Assembly (NCBI GenBank): GCA_021806165.1
Contig: JAJZXY010000012.1
Location: 1-64,000, forward strand
Length of the DNA: 64,000 nucleotides
From: Thermoplasmata archaeon
GTDB lineage: Archaea > Thermoplasmatota > Thermoplasmata > Sysuiplasmatales > Sysuiplasmataceae
Direction of reading: 5' to 3'
Translations under genes and position numbers: made by a program
In this document: positions 8,486-17,507 of the stretch, piece after piece
Position numbering within the stretch: the first letter of the stretch is position 1
How the letters are laid out: each line of letters starts with the position of its first letter
Notes under the pieces: generated by a model
What the model was told of the DNA's origin: nothing
Seen by the model: the letters and a program-made list of their open reading frames with translations, nothing else
Databases searched by the model: none

Positions 8486-9691
8486 CTACCCCCCGTTTAG
8501 CAGGATCGATTCGAGGTCGCCGGAATTCCTGATGGATATGCTGCCTGGCTCTTCCGACTGGTCCACATCCTTGAGGCCGTTGCCAGTGGTCACACATACG
8601 ACCGTTTCGTCCCGCCTTATTGCCCCCTGTTCCCTGAGTCGGATGGCCGCTGCAATCGTCGATGCGCTGGCCAGCTCAACGAGCGTACCCTCCCTGCTTG
8701 CCACCGCCTTCCTTGCAGCCATTATCTCCATGTCCGTGACCTTCACCGCAGCCCCGTTGGATTCCCTGACAGCGGCCATAGCCCTCCGCCAGTTTGCAGG
8801 CTTGCCTATCCTGATTGCTGTGGCTATGGTCTCGGGAGCATCCTCGAATGTAACCTCCTCCTGCCCGCTGTTGATGGATGACACCACTGGCGATGCCCCT
8901 TCCGCCTGTACCGCCACTAGCCTCGGGAGGGAGGACACGGCCCCGAGAGCCCTGAATTCGAGAAAACCCTTCCAGTAGGCAGTGATATTGCCCCCGTTGC
9001 CCACGGGTATGATCAGCCAGTCTGGTGAGCTGCTCAGCTGGTCGCAAACCTCGAACGCTCCTGTCTTCTGCCCCTCAATCCTCATGGGGTTGATGGAATT
9101 CATGATGGCCGGCCCCCCCTTCCATGAAAGGTCACGGACCATCTCGAGCGCCATGTCGAAGTTGCCGTCAACTTCAAGGATTGTGCCACCGTACAGGGCG
9201 GTCTGCTTGAGCTTTGCGCCTGCAACCTTTCCCTTGGGCACCACAACGAAAGCCTTCATTCCGGCTTTCGCACAGTATGCTGCCATCGAAGAGGCGGTGT
9301 TGCCGGTCGAAGCGCAGACAACTGATTCACGCCCCGCCGAACGTGCGGCTGTGAGAGCAACGCTCATTCCCCTGTCCTTGAAGGAGCCGGTCGGGTTCCT
9401 GCCCTCGTTCTTGATGAAGAGTTCCTCGATGCCCAGGAGTTCAGACAGCCTGTCCGAGTACTGGAGAGGTGTCCCTCCTTCTGACAGTGAAACGATTCCG
9501 CCGTTGCCGATATCGGGCAGCAGGGACGAGTATCTCCACAGCGTAAACTCCTGTGGAGGGGGCAGGAGGGCGCCCGCCGACGTACTGCGCTCATTTATCC
9601 ATTCGAGCATGTCACCGCAGTGTGGGCAGAGCAGCGTCGAGGATGGATCGCTCACAATTGTTCGACCGCAGCCGATGCATCTTAACTTCAT
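8486..9691 (-). CDS. thrC: Threonine synthase
   Basis: PLP enzyme converting O-phosphohomoserine to threonine. A zinc-ribbon-like N-terminus (CIGCG, residues 5-9, and CPHCG, 22-26) is followed by the fold-type II core: NEGRNPTGSFKDRG with PLP Lys105, STGNTASSMAAY for the substrate phosphate/PLP region, PVGNGGN, and VCVTTGNGLKD near the C-terminus. First gene of the thrC-hom-dapA-hpaG-like run. A TATA-like GGTTTAAGGATATG (minus strand, about 9722-9735) lies about 38 bases upstream of the ATG, implying a leader of roughly 12 bases. Confidence 0.92.
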   Translation of the reverse strand: MKLRCIGCGRTIVSDPSSTLLCPHCGDMLEWINERSTSAGALLPPPQEFTLWRYSSLLPDIGNGGIVSLSEGGTPLQYSDRLSELLGIEELFIKNEGRNPTGSFKDRGMSVALTAARSAGRESVVCASTGNTASSMAAYCAKAGMKAFVVVPKGKVAGAKLKQTALYGGTILEVDGNFDMALEMVRDLSWKGGPAIMNSINPMRIEGQKTGAFEVCDQLSSSPDWLIIPVGNGGNITAYWKGFLEFRALGAVSSLPRLVAVQAEGASPVVSSINSGQEEVTFEDAPETIATAIRIGKPANWRRAMAAVRESNGAAVKVTDMEIMAARKAVASREGTLVELASASTIAAAIRLREQGAIRRDETVVCVTTGNGLKDVDQSEEPGSISIRNSGDLESILLNGG

Positions 9692-9775
9692 TTTCTATGA
9701 CCGCGACAGGACGATATGCGGCATATCCTTAAACCATTCGATGTGCTGGTGCTGGCGACGGACAGTTTTATTCCA

Positions 9776-9785
9776 TGATTAAATA
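9776..9785 (+). promoter_or_regulatory. TATA-like element for the UPF0173-uppS operon
   Basis: GATTAAATAC about 47 bases before the ATG at 9823, predicting a transcript start near 9808 that just includes the strong GGAGGAGAGGTG ribosome-binding site. Confidence 0.4.
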
Positions 9786-9822
9786 CAATGAAAAGTTATA
9801 AGAAGAAGGAGGAGAGGTGTAA

Positions 9823-10512
9823 ATGGCTAAGCTAACATGGTTCGGGCATTCCGCATTCATGATCGAAGGGAAGAACAGAATTGTTGTTGATCCGTTCCTG
9901 ACTGGCAACCCGGTTGCAAAAACAAAGGCAGCCGAAGTAAAGGCGGATTCGGTTATTGTCTCGCACGGACACGGGGACCATGTCGGTGACACGGTCGACA
10001 TAGCGAAGAACAACAAGGCCACGGTTGCCGCAATCTACGAACTTGTTTCGCGATTCGAGGCAAAGGGTGCCAAAACCGAGCCCATGAACATCGGAGGAAG
10101 CGTGAAGCTTGGTGAAAGCACTGTCAAGATGGTTAATGCGCTGCACTCATCCGACATATTCGAGGGGGAGAGCCTTGTTGCCGGCGGAAGCCCGGCAGGA
10201 TTTATTGTTGACAGCGGTGTCACCGTCTACCACGCCGGCGACACTGGCTATTTCGGGGACATGAGGTGGATCGGTGAATTCCACAGGCCGAAGGTTGCTA
10301 TGCTGCCCATAGGGGACAGGTTCACCATGGGTGTGAAGGAGGCTGCATACGCCGCAAGCGTGATTGAGCCTGAGATTGTAATACCGATGCACTACAACAC
10401 CTTCCCGCTGATCGAGCAGAATGCTGAGTCGTTTGCCGAAGAGGTGAGGAAACTGTCCGGGGGAAAGATCAAAGCAAGGGTTATGAAAGTGGGAGAAACT
10501 ATAGAGATCTGA
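9823..10512 (+). CDS. UPF0173-family metal-dependent hydrolase (MBL fold)
   Basis: Small metallo-beta-lactamase-fold hydrolase of the UPF0173/YtkL type; substrate unknown. The metal-binding HGHGDHVGD is near residue 50, further ligands are in LHSSD and YHAGDTGYFGDM, and a final His in PMHYNTFP. Length 229 is typical. An unusually strong ribosome-binding site (GGAGGAGAGGTG, 9808-9819) precedes the ATG, and a TATA-like GATTAAATAC (9776-9785) lies about 27 bases before the predicted transcript start. It is followed eight bases later by uppS, so both are probably co-transcribed. Confidence 0.87.
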   Translation: MAKLTWFGHSAFMIEGKNRIVVDPFLTGNPVAKTKAAEVKADSVIVSHGHGDHVGDTVDIAKNNKATVAAIYELVSRFEAKGAKTEPMNIGGSVKLGESTVKMVNALHSSDIFEGESLVAGGSPAGFIVDSGVTVYHAGDTGYFGDMRWIGEFHRPKVAMLPIGDRFTMGVKEAAYAASVIEPEIVIPMHYNTFPLIEQNAESFAEEVRKLSGGKIKARVMKVGETIEI

Positions 10513-10519
10513 GCATCAG

Positions 10520-11347
10520 ATGGCAAACAACGGTTCAAGGAAGAGCGACAGGAAAGAGGCAGCTAATCCTGTCGGATTCGCCCAGGCCATTGCCAATACG
10601 GCCTACAATGCCTATGAGAAGAGGCTTCTGCAGGAGGTCAAGAAGCTCCCCATTCCGAAGCATGTTGCAGTCATAATGGACGGCAACAGGAGGTATGCGA
10701 GGGAGATGGAGCTGCTTTCAGAGGATGGACACATCAGAGGGAAGGACAAGCTTGAGGAGGTGCTCGACTGGTGCCTCCTCCTCGACATCAAGGTGCTTAC
10801 CGTATACGCATTCTCGACAGAGAACCTGAGGAGGAACAGGGAGGAGGTGGATTCTCTCATGAAGATGTTCGAGGAGAATTTCAGGAAGGTGGGGGATGAT
10901 GAGAGGGTGCACAAACACGGCATCAGAATAAGGGCCATAGGGCAGATAGACACGCTGCCTGAATCTGTCCAGAAGGCGATTGGATATGCCGAGGAGAGGA
11001 CCAGACAGTATACCAGCTACACCTACAACATAGCTGTCGCCTATGGCGGAAGGCAGGAGCTTGTGACCGCCATAAGGAAGATTGCGGATGATGTCAGCAG
11101 CGGCAGCGCAAGGCTGGAGGATATCAATGAGGCACTGGTCTCCCGCTACCTCTACACGGACGGCCTGCCTGACCCTGACCTTGTGCTGAGGACATCCGGG
11201 GAGGAGAGGATTTCCAATTTTCTGCTGTGGCAGGCTGCCTACTCGGAGCTCTACTTCAGCGACGTCTACTGGCCGACATTCAGCTTCGTCGACTTCCTGC
11301 GCGCTATACGCTCATACCAGCTCAGGCAGAGGCGCTACGGTACCTGA
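10520..11347 (+). CDS. uppS: cis-Prenyltransferase (polyprenyl diphosphate synthase)
   Basis: Makes long-chain cis-polyprenyl diphosphate, the precursor of the dolichol-type carrier for surface glycan and N-glycan assembly. Signatures: HVAVIMDGNRRYAR with the catalytic Asp near residue 54, GHIRGKDKLEEVL, VYAFSTENLRRNREEVD, then AYGGRQEL and the C-terminal PDPDLVLRTSGEERISNFLLWQAAYSE. About 45 residues precede the catalytic motif, a longer N-terminus than in bacterial enzymes and common in archaea. It follows the UPF0173 gene by eight bases; its 3' end overlaps the convergent ogg gene by 13 bases. Confidence 0.9.
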   Translation: MANNGSRKSDRKEAANPVGFAQAIANTAYNAYEKRLLQEVKKLPIPKHVAVIMDGNRRYAREMELLSEDGHIRGKDKLEEVLDWCLLLDIKVLTVYAFSTENLRRNREEVDSLMKMFEENFRKVGDDERVHKHGIRIRAIGQIDTLPESVQKAIGYAEERTRQYTSYTYNIAVAYGGRQELVTAIRKIADDVSSGSARLEDINEALVSRYLYTDGLPDPDLVLRTSGEERISNFLLWQAAYSELYFSDVYWPTFSFVDFLRAIRSYQLRQRRYGT

Positions 11348-12261
11348 GCCCCCGAGACAAGCTCCTTCAGCCTTGCGCCGTAGAAGAGGTATTCCTGAGC
11401 ATAGCCTGCATACCTGCCGAAGTGCTCCCTTGACCATTCGCGCACCTGCTTCTCAGTCATCCTCTTCCCGCCGAAGTAGAGTATTTCCACCCCCCTTCTG
11501 ACCCACCTGTCAACCGGGAAAGCCTCAAGCTTGTCCATGGAGAAGAGGAGGACGCAGTCCGCCACCTTGGGCCCTATGCCGAAATAGGTGCAGAGCTCGG
11601 CGAACGCATCCCCGTAATCCATCTTCCTGAATGACATGAGGTCCACCTTCTCGTCCCTGACCTTCCTCGCCGCACTCACGATGTATTTCGCCCTGAACCC
11701 CACCTTCATAGAGCGCAGCTCCTCCTCCTCGGCGTTCGCAAGGGCATCGATGCTCGGGAATGTGTGGAATGTCCTCCCGTCGAAAACAATCTCCTCCCCG
11801 TATCTCGCCGAGAGACGCTCCACATCCCCCCTGATGCGCGGAATGTTGGAGTTGATGGAGCAGAGGTAGGAGACCAGGCACTCCCATGGATCCTGCCTTA
11901 TGAGCCTCAGCCCCCTGTGCCCAGAGAGGGACGATCGTATCAGCCTGTCCCTTGAAAGTTCGGAGAGTATCTCCTCCACGTTGTCATCGAACCTGAAAAT
12001 GTCGCCTACAGCCTGGAGGACTGAAAGGTAGCCTGTGCCAGGATGGAGTGATGCGAACAGCTTCCTTCCCTTCTGCCTCACCTTCAGTATCCTGCTGCCC
12101 ACGACGCAGTAATAGTAGTCGCCATCCCTCGTCCACCTGAATGCCTGGCCGCACTCGGCGCTCTGCTCGAGATTGAACGGCTGCGAAAGAAGCACCGAAA
12201 CTTCGCCCGGGTGTTCACCTGCACTCTCCCTCCTTGCGGCGCTCTTCAGGCTGGTGTTCAT
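11335..12261 (-). CDS. ogg: 8-Oxoguanine DNA glycosylase/AP lyase, OGG1 type
   Basis: Base-excision repair enzyme removing 8-oxoguanine. The N-terminal domain has FNLEQSAECGQAFRW, the OGG1 signature around residues 29-43. The helix-hairpin-helix segment GIGPKVADCVLLFSMDKLEAFPVD carries catalytic Lys232 and Asp251, aligned with human OGG1 Lys249 and Asp268. At 308 residues it is the full two-domain OGG1 form rather than the short archaeal Ogg2 or AGOG. The first about 20 residues are poorly conserved, so the start could be slightly downstream. It overlaps uppS tail to tail. Confidence 0.88.
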   Translation of the reverse strand: MNTSLKSAARRESAGEHPGEVSVLLSQPFNLEQSAECGQAFRWTRDGDYYYCVVGSRILKVRQKGRKLFASLHPGTGYLSVLQAVGDIFRFDDNVEEILSELSRDRLIRSSLSGHRGLRLIRQDPWECLVSYLCSINSNIPRIRGDVERLSARYGEEIVFDGRTFHTFPSIDALANAEEEELRSMKVGFRAKYIVSAARKVRDEKVDLMSFRKMDYGDAFAELCTYFGIGPKVADCVLLFSMDKLEAFPVDRWVRRGVEILYFGGKRMTEKQVREWSREHFGRYAGYAQEYLFYGARLKELVSGAQVP

Positions 12262-12363
12262 CCGCTCCGCCTAAGTGGACGGAATAGTTATCTCTTTTGC
12301 GGGGATTCCCGGAACAGGAAGGACAGACTCGGGGTTCCGTGCACCTTCCCGGTGGTATCAACA

Positions 12364-13521
12364 ATGAGGGGTGTGTGCGTGGTCGGGACAGCAATGTCCA
12401 GGTTCGGGAAGATGAGCGAAAGCGCCAGGGAGTCCATGACGATGACATCGATGAAAGCTATTGAGGACGCTGGACTGAGCCCCGGAGACATAGGCGCCGC
12501 ATTCTATTCAAACGCGTTCGGCGTGGCCGAAAGGCAGCTGCACATCGGCCCCCTTATCAACAGCGCGCTCGGGATCGGGGACAGGCCGTCTATTGCCATA
12601 GAGAGCGCCTGCTCCAGTTCAAGCGCTGCAATCAATGAGGCATACGCGCACATAGCCGCAGGACTTGAGGACATATGCCTTGTAGCAGGAGGGGAGAAGC
12701 TCAGCCACCTGAGCACCATGGAGGCGACAACCTACTTCGCCATGGGTTCCGACTACACCTACGAGGCATCGAACGGAGTCACCTTCCCGGGGCTTTATGC
12801 CTCGATGGCGGTGGCTCACATGAACAGGTACGGCACCACTCAGGAGATGCTTGCGTCGGTGGCCATAAAGAACCATTCAAACGCGTTGCTGAACCCTCTT
12901 GCGCACCTGAGGAAGAAGCTGACGATGGAGGCTTATAAGGAGTCGCCGGTTGTCGCATACCCGTTGCACCTCTACGACTGCTGCCCATTCTCGGACGGCT
13001 CGGCGGCAGTGGTGCTTGCTTCTGAGGAGAAGGCTCGAGAGCTGAAGGACGAGATTGTAAGGATTGAGGCAAGTGAGCGTGCCGGGACCGCCGCGACCCT
13101 GCAGGACAGGCGTGACATGACAGGCATCGAGGGGGCGGCCGTTGCGTCGAAAAGGGCCTTTGCAAGGGCCGGGATGGATGCGGCAGAGGTGGATGTAGCC
13201 GAAGTCCACGACTGCTTCACGATTGCTGAGATAATGGCGATAGAGGACATTGGTTTCTTCAGGAAGGGTGAAGGGGGCAGGGCATCCGTCGAGGGGGAGA
13301 CTGCAATAGGGGGGAGAATACCTGTCAACCCCTCCGGCGGGCTGAAGGGGAAGGGGCATCCTGTCAGCGCCACGGGTGCCGCTCAGTTCCATGAACTCTA
13401 TGAGCAGCTCCTTGGAAAGGCGGGGCGGAGGCAGGTGGATGGTGCTGAGGTTGCTCTTGCACACAACATAGGTGCTACCGGCGGGTCGTGCACCGTCCAC
13501 ATACTCAGGAGGAGGAGATAG
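12364..13521 (+). CDS. SCP-x/archaeal-type thiolase (acyl-CoA acetyltransferase)
   Basis: Thiolase-fold enzyme condensing or cleaving acyl-CoA. The nucleophilic Cys83 is in IESACSSSSAA, the catalytic His in GKGHPVSATGAAQ, and a C-terminal Cys in TGGSCTVHI. The ATG at 12364 fits the family N-terminus RGVCVVGTA; the frame open to 12211 adds no recognisable sequence. Archaeal thiolases of this type need a DUF35 partner and often HMG-CoA synthase to make acetoacetyl-CoA and HMG-CoA. The DUF35 gene follows directly, but dehydrogenases rather than HMG-CoA synthase come next, suggesting acyl-CoA degradation rather than mevalonate synthesis. Confidence 0.87.
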   Translation: MRGVCVVGTAMSRFGKMSESARESMTMTSMKAIEDAGLSPGDIGAAFYSNAFGVAERQLHIGPLINSALGIGDRPSIAIESACSSSSAAINEAYAHIAAGLEDICLVAGGEKLSHLSTMEATTYFAMGSDYTYEASNGVTFPGLYASMAVAHMNRYGTTQEMLASVAIKNHSNALLNPLAHLRKKLTMEAYKESPVVAYPLHLYDCCPFSDGSAAVVLASEEKARELKDEIVRIEASERAGTAATLQDRRDMTGIEGAAVASKRAFARAGMDAAEVDVAEVHDCFTIAEIMAIEDIGFFRKGEGGRASVEGETAIGGRIPVNPSGGLKGKGHPVSATGAAQFHELYEQLLGKAGRRQVDGAEVALAHNIGATGGSCTVHILRRRR

Positions 13522-13523
13522 CT

Positions 13524-13853
13524 GTGGAGGAGGGCATCTTTGCGCTGAGATGCGGAAAGTGCGGTTGGATGACAGCAACATACGCGGTCGCCTGCGCCTC
13601 CTGCGGCACAGGAGGGCTTGAGAGGGTCAGGCTGAAGGGCGATGGAAGGGTACTCTCATTCACCATACTCAACGTTCCGACTGAGGAGTTTGCCCAGGAC
13701 GCGCCTTATGCCTATGCCGTGATTGACATGAACGAGGGATGCAGCACCTCGGGATGGATGCCGTCGGTAAGGAGCGCTGGCGATATTGAGGTAGGCGACA
13801 GCGTCAGATTCAGCGGAAGAAGGGGAAGGGCAAGCATATTCGTGAAAAGCTGA
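13524..13853 (+). CDS. DUF35 OB-fold/zinc-ribbon acyl-CoA-binding protein
   Basis: Small partner of archaeal-type thiolases; in known complexes the DUF35 protein bridges thiolase and HMG-CoA synthase and holds the CoA substrate. A rubredoxin-like zinc ribbon, CGKCGW and CASCG, occupies residues 8-30, followed by an OB fold ([11 protein letters not shown] through VGDSVRFSG). I place the start at the GTG at 13524, directly behind a GGAGGAGGAG ribosome-binding site formed by the last codons of the thiolase; only two bases separate the genes. The upstream ATG at 13488 would force a 34-base overlap. Confidence 0.82.
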   Translation: MEEGIFALRCGKCGWMTATYAVACASCGTGGLERVRLKGDGRVLSFTILNVPTEEFAQDAPYAYAVIDMNEGCSTSGWMPSVRSAGDIEVGDSVRFSGRRGRASIFVKS

Positions 13854-13921
13854 AGGGCACTCCTGCACTGTGGAAAGTGAAATCTACCCCGTTCAGGTTT
13901 ATTCACTCCCGGGAGAAGGCA

Positions 13922-14893
13922 ATGAAGGGAGAATTCGGGACAATTGGTGTTGTGGGTGCAGGAACCATGGGCTCGGCCATCGCCGAGGTAATGGCATTCA
14001 ACGGCTGCAGCGTGATACTCAGGGACGTTTCTGACGAACTGCTTGAGAAGGGAAGGAGGAACATCGGCAGGATCCTTGAGCACCTGGTCTCCTACCAGGC
14101 AAGGAGGGCCGGTGACGAGATAAGAAGGATTGAAGGGCTGGGAGTGAAGCTTACCGGTGAGCAGAAGGAGAAGGTGAGTGAGAGCCTCAGGCCACAGTAC
14201 ACGGAGAAGGACAGCAGTCAGATAATCTCAAGGATAAGGTTCACCACATCATGGGAGGAGCTGTCGAAAGCAGACATGGTCATCGAGGCAGCATTCGAGA
14301 AGCTGGAGGTCAAGAAGGAGATATTCAGGGAGCTTGACAGGCGGACAGGAGGGGATGCGGTACTGGCGTCCAACACCTCATCCATCTACATCACTGCCAT
14401 CGCATCCGCCACCGGCAGACCATCATCCGTGATAGGGACGCACTTCTTCAATCCCCCGTACACACTCCCGCTTGTGGAGGTGATACCGGGACTGCAGACT
14501 GCCGGCGATCTCCCGGGCAGGGTAATATCATTCCTCAGCGGGCTCAGAAACCACAGGAGGGAGATGGTTCCTGTGCTTGTGAAGGAGTCGCCCGGCTTTG
14601 TGGTCAACAGGATTCTGGTCCCGGCGCAGAATGAGGCGTGCTTCATACTCCAGGAGGGACTGGCGGCAGCCGAGGATATAGACAGGGCGATGAAGGCGGG
14701 AGCGGGGTGGCCAATGGGCCCGCTCGAGCTTGCGGACATGGTGGGGCTGGATGTGGCGTATGATGTGTCCCAGGTCCTGTTCAACGAGTTCGGCGACCCC
14801 AAGTACAGGCCGCCCGCACTTCTGAAGAGGATGGTGCAGGCGGGTATGCTCGGCAGGAAGAGCGGCAGGGGATTCTACGACTATTCGAAGTAG
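13922..14893 (+). CDS. 3-Hydroxyacyl-CoA dehydrogenase
   Basis: NAD-dependent oxidation of 3-hydroxyacyl-CoA to 3-oxoacyl-CoA, the step before the thiolase. The Rossmann motif [17 protein letters not shown] is at residues 7-23; [30 protein letters not shown] with the catalytic His, [12 protein letters not shown] and the C-terminal domain [14 protein letters not shown] follow. The ATG at 13922 begins the family homology and has GGGAGAAGG in front; a TATA-like GGTTTATTCAC is about 22 bases upstream, so the gene may also be transcribed alone. Length 323 exceeds the usual 280-290 because of a charged insertion around residues 55-110. Confidence 0.88.
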   Translation: MKGEFGTIGVVGAGTMGSAIAEVMAFNGCSVILRDVSDELLEKGRRNIGRILEHLVSYQARRAGDEIRRIEGLGVKLTGEQKEKVSESLRPQYTEKDSSQIISRIRFTTSWEELSKADMVIEAAFEKLEVKKEIFRELDRRTGGDAVLASNTSSIYITAIASATGRPSSVIGTHFFNPPYTLPLVEVIPGLQTAGDLPGRVISFLSGLRNHRREMVPVLVKESPGFVVNRILVPAQNEACFILQEGLAAAEDIDRAMKAGAGWPMGPLELADMVGLDVAYDVSQVLFNEFGDPKYRPPALLKRMVQAGMLGRKSGRGFYDYSK

Positions 14894-14904
14894 CGGTGGG
14901 CAGC

Positions 14905-16092
14905 ATGATATCGTTTGCATTCAGCGAGGAGCAGCAGCTGCTGAGGAGGAGCATCAGGGAATTCCTGGAAAAGGAGCTCAGGCCCGTGTCGGCAGAAACA
15001 GACAGGGATGCCAGATTCCCCGCCGAAACAATAGCGAAGATGGGCGGCGCTGGCTATTTGGGAACCATCGTGCCTGAGAAATACGGCGGGGCAGGTTTCG
15101 GGAAGGTGGAATACTGCATACTGATGGAGGAGATAGGCAGGGTGGACGCTTCTGTGGCAACTATCCTCGGAGCTCACTCCTCGCTGGGGAGCAGCGCCCT
15201 CCTCTACTACGGGAATGAGCAGCAGAAGCAGCTCTATCTGAGACAGGCCGCGGCTGGCGAGAAGATCATATCATTCAACCTGTCGGAGCCTGAGGCGGGT
15301 TCGGATGCCAAATCGATAAAGACCACGGCTGTCAGGGATGGCAGCTGTTTCAGGATTAGCGGCTCCAAGATGTGGGCCACGAACGGCAGGGAGGCTGGCA
15401 TATTCATTGTGTTCGCAAGGACCGGGGGGAGGGGAGCGGAAGGGATTACAGCTTTCATAGTTGAGCGCGGGGCTAAGGGACTCACATTTGGAAGGGAGGA
15501 GGACAAGATGGGAATCAGGGGGAGCAGCACGATGCAGCTCTTCTACGATGACGTGGTGGTGGACGGGGGGAATGTGCTTGGCGGGGTGGGCAATGGCTTC
15601 AAGGTCGCAATGACCTCACTCGACGTGGGAAGACTTTCACTTTCAGCAGCATCGCTTGGAATGGCCGGGAGGGCGATAGAGCTGGCAATATCCCACGCCA
15701 GGAGGAGGGTGCAGTTCGGCAGGCCTATCGGGGAGCTGCAGGCCATCCAGTTCAAGCTTGCAGACATGGGAATGAGGAGCAGGGCGCTCCACTACCTTGT
15801 GTACGCCACGGCCTCCAGGGCCGACGGACTCGGACCGAATCCGGCTGAATGGAAGAGGAGCGACAGGGAGGAAATGACGAGGGACTGCGCAATTGCCAAG
15901 TGCTCTGCTTCCGAAACTGCCTCATTCTGCGTCGACGAGAGCCTGCAGATACACGGCGGGATTGGGTTCACAAAGAGCTCGGAGATAGAGAGGCACTACA
16001 GGGATGCGAGGATCTATGAGATATATGAGGGCACCAACGAAATACAGCGCCTTCTCATCGGCAGGGACATGATCGGTAGAGGCTGGCAATGA
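14905..16092 (+). CDS. Acyl-CoA dehydrogenase
   Basis: FAD enzyme forming 2-enoyl-CoA from acyl-CoA. The N-terminal helical domain starts FAFSEEQQLLRRSIREF; FNLSEPEAGSDAKSIKTTA and ISGSKMWATNG mark the flavin-binding middle domain; AISHARRRVQFGRPIGELQAIQFKLADM and the C-terminal YEIYEGTNEIQRLLIGRDM contain the expected catalytic Glu. The ATG at 14905 is preceded by GGTGGG; a GTG at 14896 is possible. Together with the preceding hydroxyacyl-CoA dehydrogenase and thiolase it forms most of a beta-oxidation-like set. No enoyl-CoA hydratase or acyl-CoA ligase is adjacent, and no electron-transfer flavoprotein is in the window. Confidence 0.92.
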   Translation: MISFAFSEEQQLLRRSIREFLEKELRPVSAETDRDARFPAETIAKMGGAGYLGTIVPEKYGGAGFGKVEYCILMEEIGRVDASVATILGAHSSLGSSALLYYGNEQQKQLYLRQAAAGEKIISFNLSEPEAGSDAKSIKTTAVRDGSCFRISGSKMWATNGREAGIFIVFARTGGRGAEGITAFIVERGAKGLTFGREEDKMGIRGSSTMQLFYDDVVVDGGNVLGGVGNGFKVAMTSLDVGRLSLSAASLGMAGRAIELAISHARRRVQFGRPIGELQAIQFKLADMGMRSRALHYLVYATASRADGLGPNPAEWKRSDREEMTRDCAIAKCSASETASFCVDESLQIHGGIGFTKSSEIERHYRDARIYEIYEGTNEIQRLLIGRDMIGRGWQ

Positions 16093-16565
16093 GCGTAGCC
16101 CAAAGGTTAAATCACAAGAACCTCTCCTTAGCGCCTGGATTTACCGCTGGGTTTGAAATGGCCGATGTTATGAAGATACAGGCAATACTCTACCGCTCAG
16201 GCGACTCGATAGAATACCTCCTCCTGAAGAGGCCGGAGGAGAGGGGCGGCTACTGGACCCCCATAACCGGGCATGTGGAGAAGGGGGAGAAGCTGCTGGA
16301 CGCTCTTGTCAGGGAGATTGAGGAGGAGACTGGCATAACCAACACCACATACACCATCGACCTCCGTGTCCCATTCAAATACAGGCAGGGAGATGACGAG
16401 GTGGAGGAGCATGCGTTCGCCGTGCAGGTGGAGGAGAGGGACATCAGACTGTCCAAAGAGCATACTGAATATGAATGGCTTGGCTACGACGAGGCATATT
16501 CCAGGCTCAGGTGGGAGGAGCACAGGACATGCCTTCGTGTCCTCAACGACATGATAAACCTCTGA
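16089..16565 (+). CDS. Nudix hydrolase
   Basis: Hydrolyses a nucleoside diphosphate linked to another group; substrate unknown. The Nudix box is complete: G(H/V/E/K/G)E, seven residues, then REIEEETGI, at about residues 58-82. The start ATG overlaps the acyl-CoA dehydrogenase stop by four bases (ATGA), indicating coupling. The first 23 residues lack family sequence and include the AT-rich stretch AAGGTTAAATC, so initiation at the ATG at 16158 is an alternative. Confidence 0.85.
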   Translation: MSVAQRLNHKNLSLAPGFTAGFEMADVMKIQAILYRSGDSIEYLLLKRPEERGGYWTPITGHVEKGEKLLDALVREIEEETGITNTTYTIDLRVPFKYRQGDDEVEEHAFAVQVEERDIRLSKEHTEYEWLGYDEAYSRLRWEEHRTCLRVLNDMINL

Positions 16566-16644
16566 AATTGCCTATTTTTAAACCATGGACCAGGCGGTCC
16601 GAGGCCAATGCCAGTGTACAGTCGTATTTTGAATGAAACCACAA

Positions 16645-16654
16645 TTTATAAATT
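16645..16654 (+). promoter_or_regulatory. TATA box upstream of the surface-protein region
   Basis: TTTATAAATT in an AT-rich gap after the Nudix gene. It predicts a transcript start near 16672-16680, giving a leader of about 80 bases before the membrane protein gene at 16757 and probably serving the following large surface-protein gene too. Confidence 0.45.
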
Positions 16655-16688
16655 ATCAACATTGATAACAAATGGATGCTGGCGTGCT

Positions 16689-16760
16689 ATGCCGATCAGG
16701 GAGGGTTTGGCCGTGAGAACCTTCCGGTATGTTCGCGGATGGGCGGGAGTGTTTAGATGA
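16689..16760 (+). other. Possible 23-codon upstream ORF
   Basis: An ATG at 16689 opens a frame of 23 codons whose TGA overlaps the ATG of the next gene as ATGA (16757-16760). A strong TATA box (TTTATAAATT, 16645-16654) lies upstream and predicts a transcript start near 16675, just before this small frame. It might be a translated leader or simply chance. Confidence 0.25.
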
Positions 16761-17479
16761 ATACAGGACTCAGGGTCTTCATTGGCGGTGCTGCAGCAAC
16801 GCTTCTGATCTACCTTGTTACCTTACCTGGCCTTCTGAGCTCCATGACATTCGTGACCCTCTTCCTTGCAGGACTTGTGGCCGGCATAATATCAAGCAGG
16901 AGGGCGATGTCGGGTGCTTCTGCCGCATTCTCCACGACTTCTGTGCTCATTGTGCTCACAAGCCTGTTTTCGTGGCTTGGTTCGCTTGGCTTCAACAGGG
17001 TACTGATGTCACCGTTCACATTCATCAATTCATTCTTCTCTGCATCTTCAGGCGTACCGCAGGAGGTTTTCGTATTCGCCATCATGCTCATAGTGAGCGC
17101 GGTGGGGGGCCTTGCGGGGAGCCTGGTGCTGAGGGGAGTCCTATTCATCCTGCATGGAGAAGAGGAGACCAAGAAACAGCCTTCGGAACTTGACAGGCTG
17201 GGAAGAAGGCTGGAAATGCTTGGAAAGGAGAAAGAGAAGTTGGAGGAGGAATTGAGAGTATGTGATATAATCGAACAGGGAGCAAAAACCCGTATTGCAA
17301 GGAATGAGATGACGCAGAATGACTATGATTCCATCATCTACAACAATGACAACTACAGGGCAAAACTGAGAGGAAGGATGGAAAAGGTCAGCTCGGAGAT
17401 GAGTCAGCTGCGCCTGGATATCGAGGCAAGGAAGAAGGCGATGGAAGACGACCCCAGAGAACACCCCTCTGCCAACTGA
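16757..17479 (+). CDS. Membrane protein with C-terminal coiled coil
   Basis: Not a family I recognise. The 240-residue product has four hydrophobic helices (about residues 5-25, 31-50, 54-78 and 97-122), then a highly charged region (about 132-235) rich in Lys, Glu and Leu with heptad spacing, predicted to be a cytoplasmic or surface coiled coil. It lies 28 bases upstream of the 907-residue surface protein on the same strand and may help assemble or anchor it; that link is inferred from position only. Confidence 0.65.
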   Translation: MNTGLRVFIGGAAATLLIYLVTLPGLLSSMTFVTLFLAGLVAGIISSRRAMSGASAAFSTTSVLIVLTSLFSWLGSLGFNRVLMSPFTFINSFFSASSGVPQEVFVFAIMLIVSAVGGLAGSLVLRGVLFILHGEEETKKQPSELDRLGRRLEMLGKEKEKLEEELRVCDIIEQGAKTRIARNEMTQNDYDSIIYNNDNYRAKLRGRMEKVSSEMSQLRLDIEARKKAMEDDPREHPSAN

Positions 17480-17507
17480 ATTCTACCTGAACTCAAAAGG
17501 TGGTATT

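Noticed and set aside
12211-12363. N-terminal extension of the thiolase
   Set aside because: No homology, Cys-rich random-looking sequence, and it overlaps the start of the divergent glycosylase gene.
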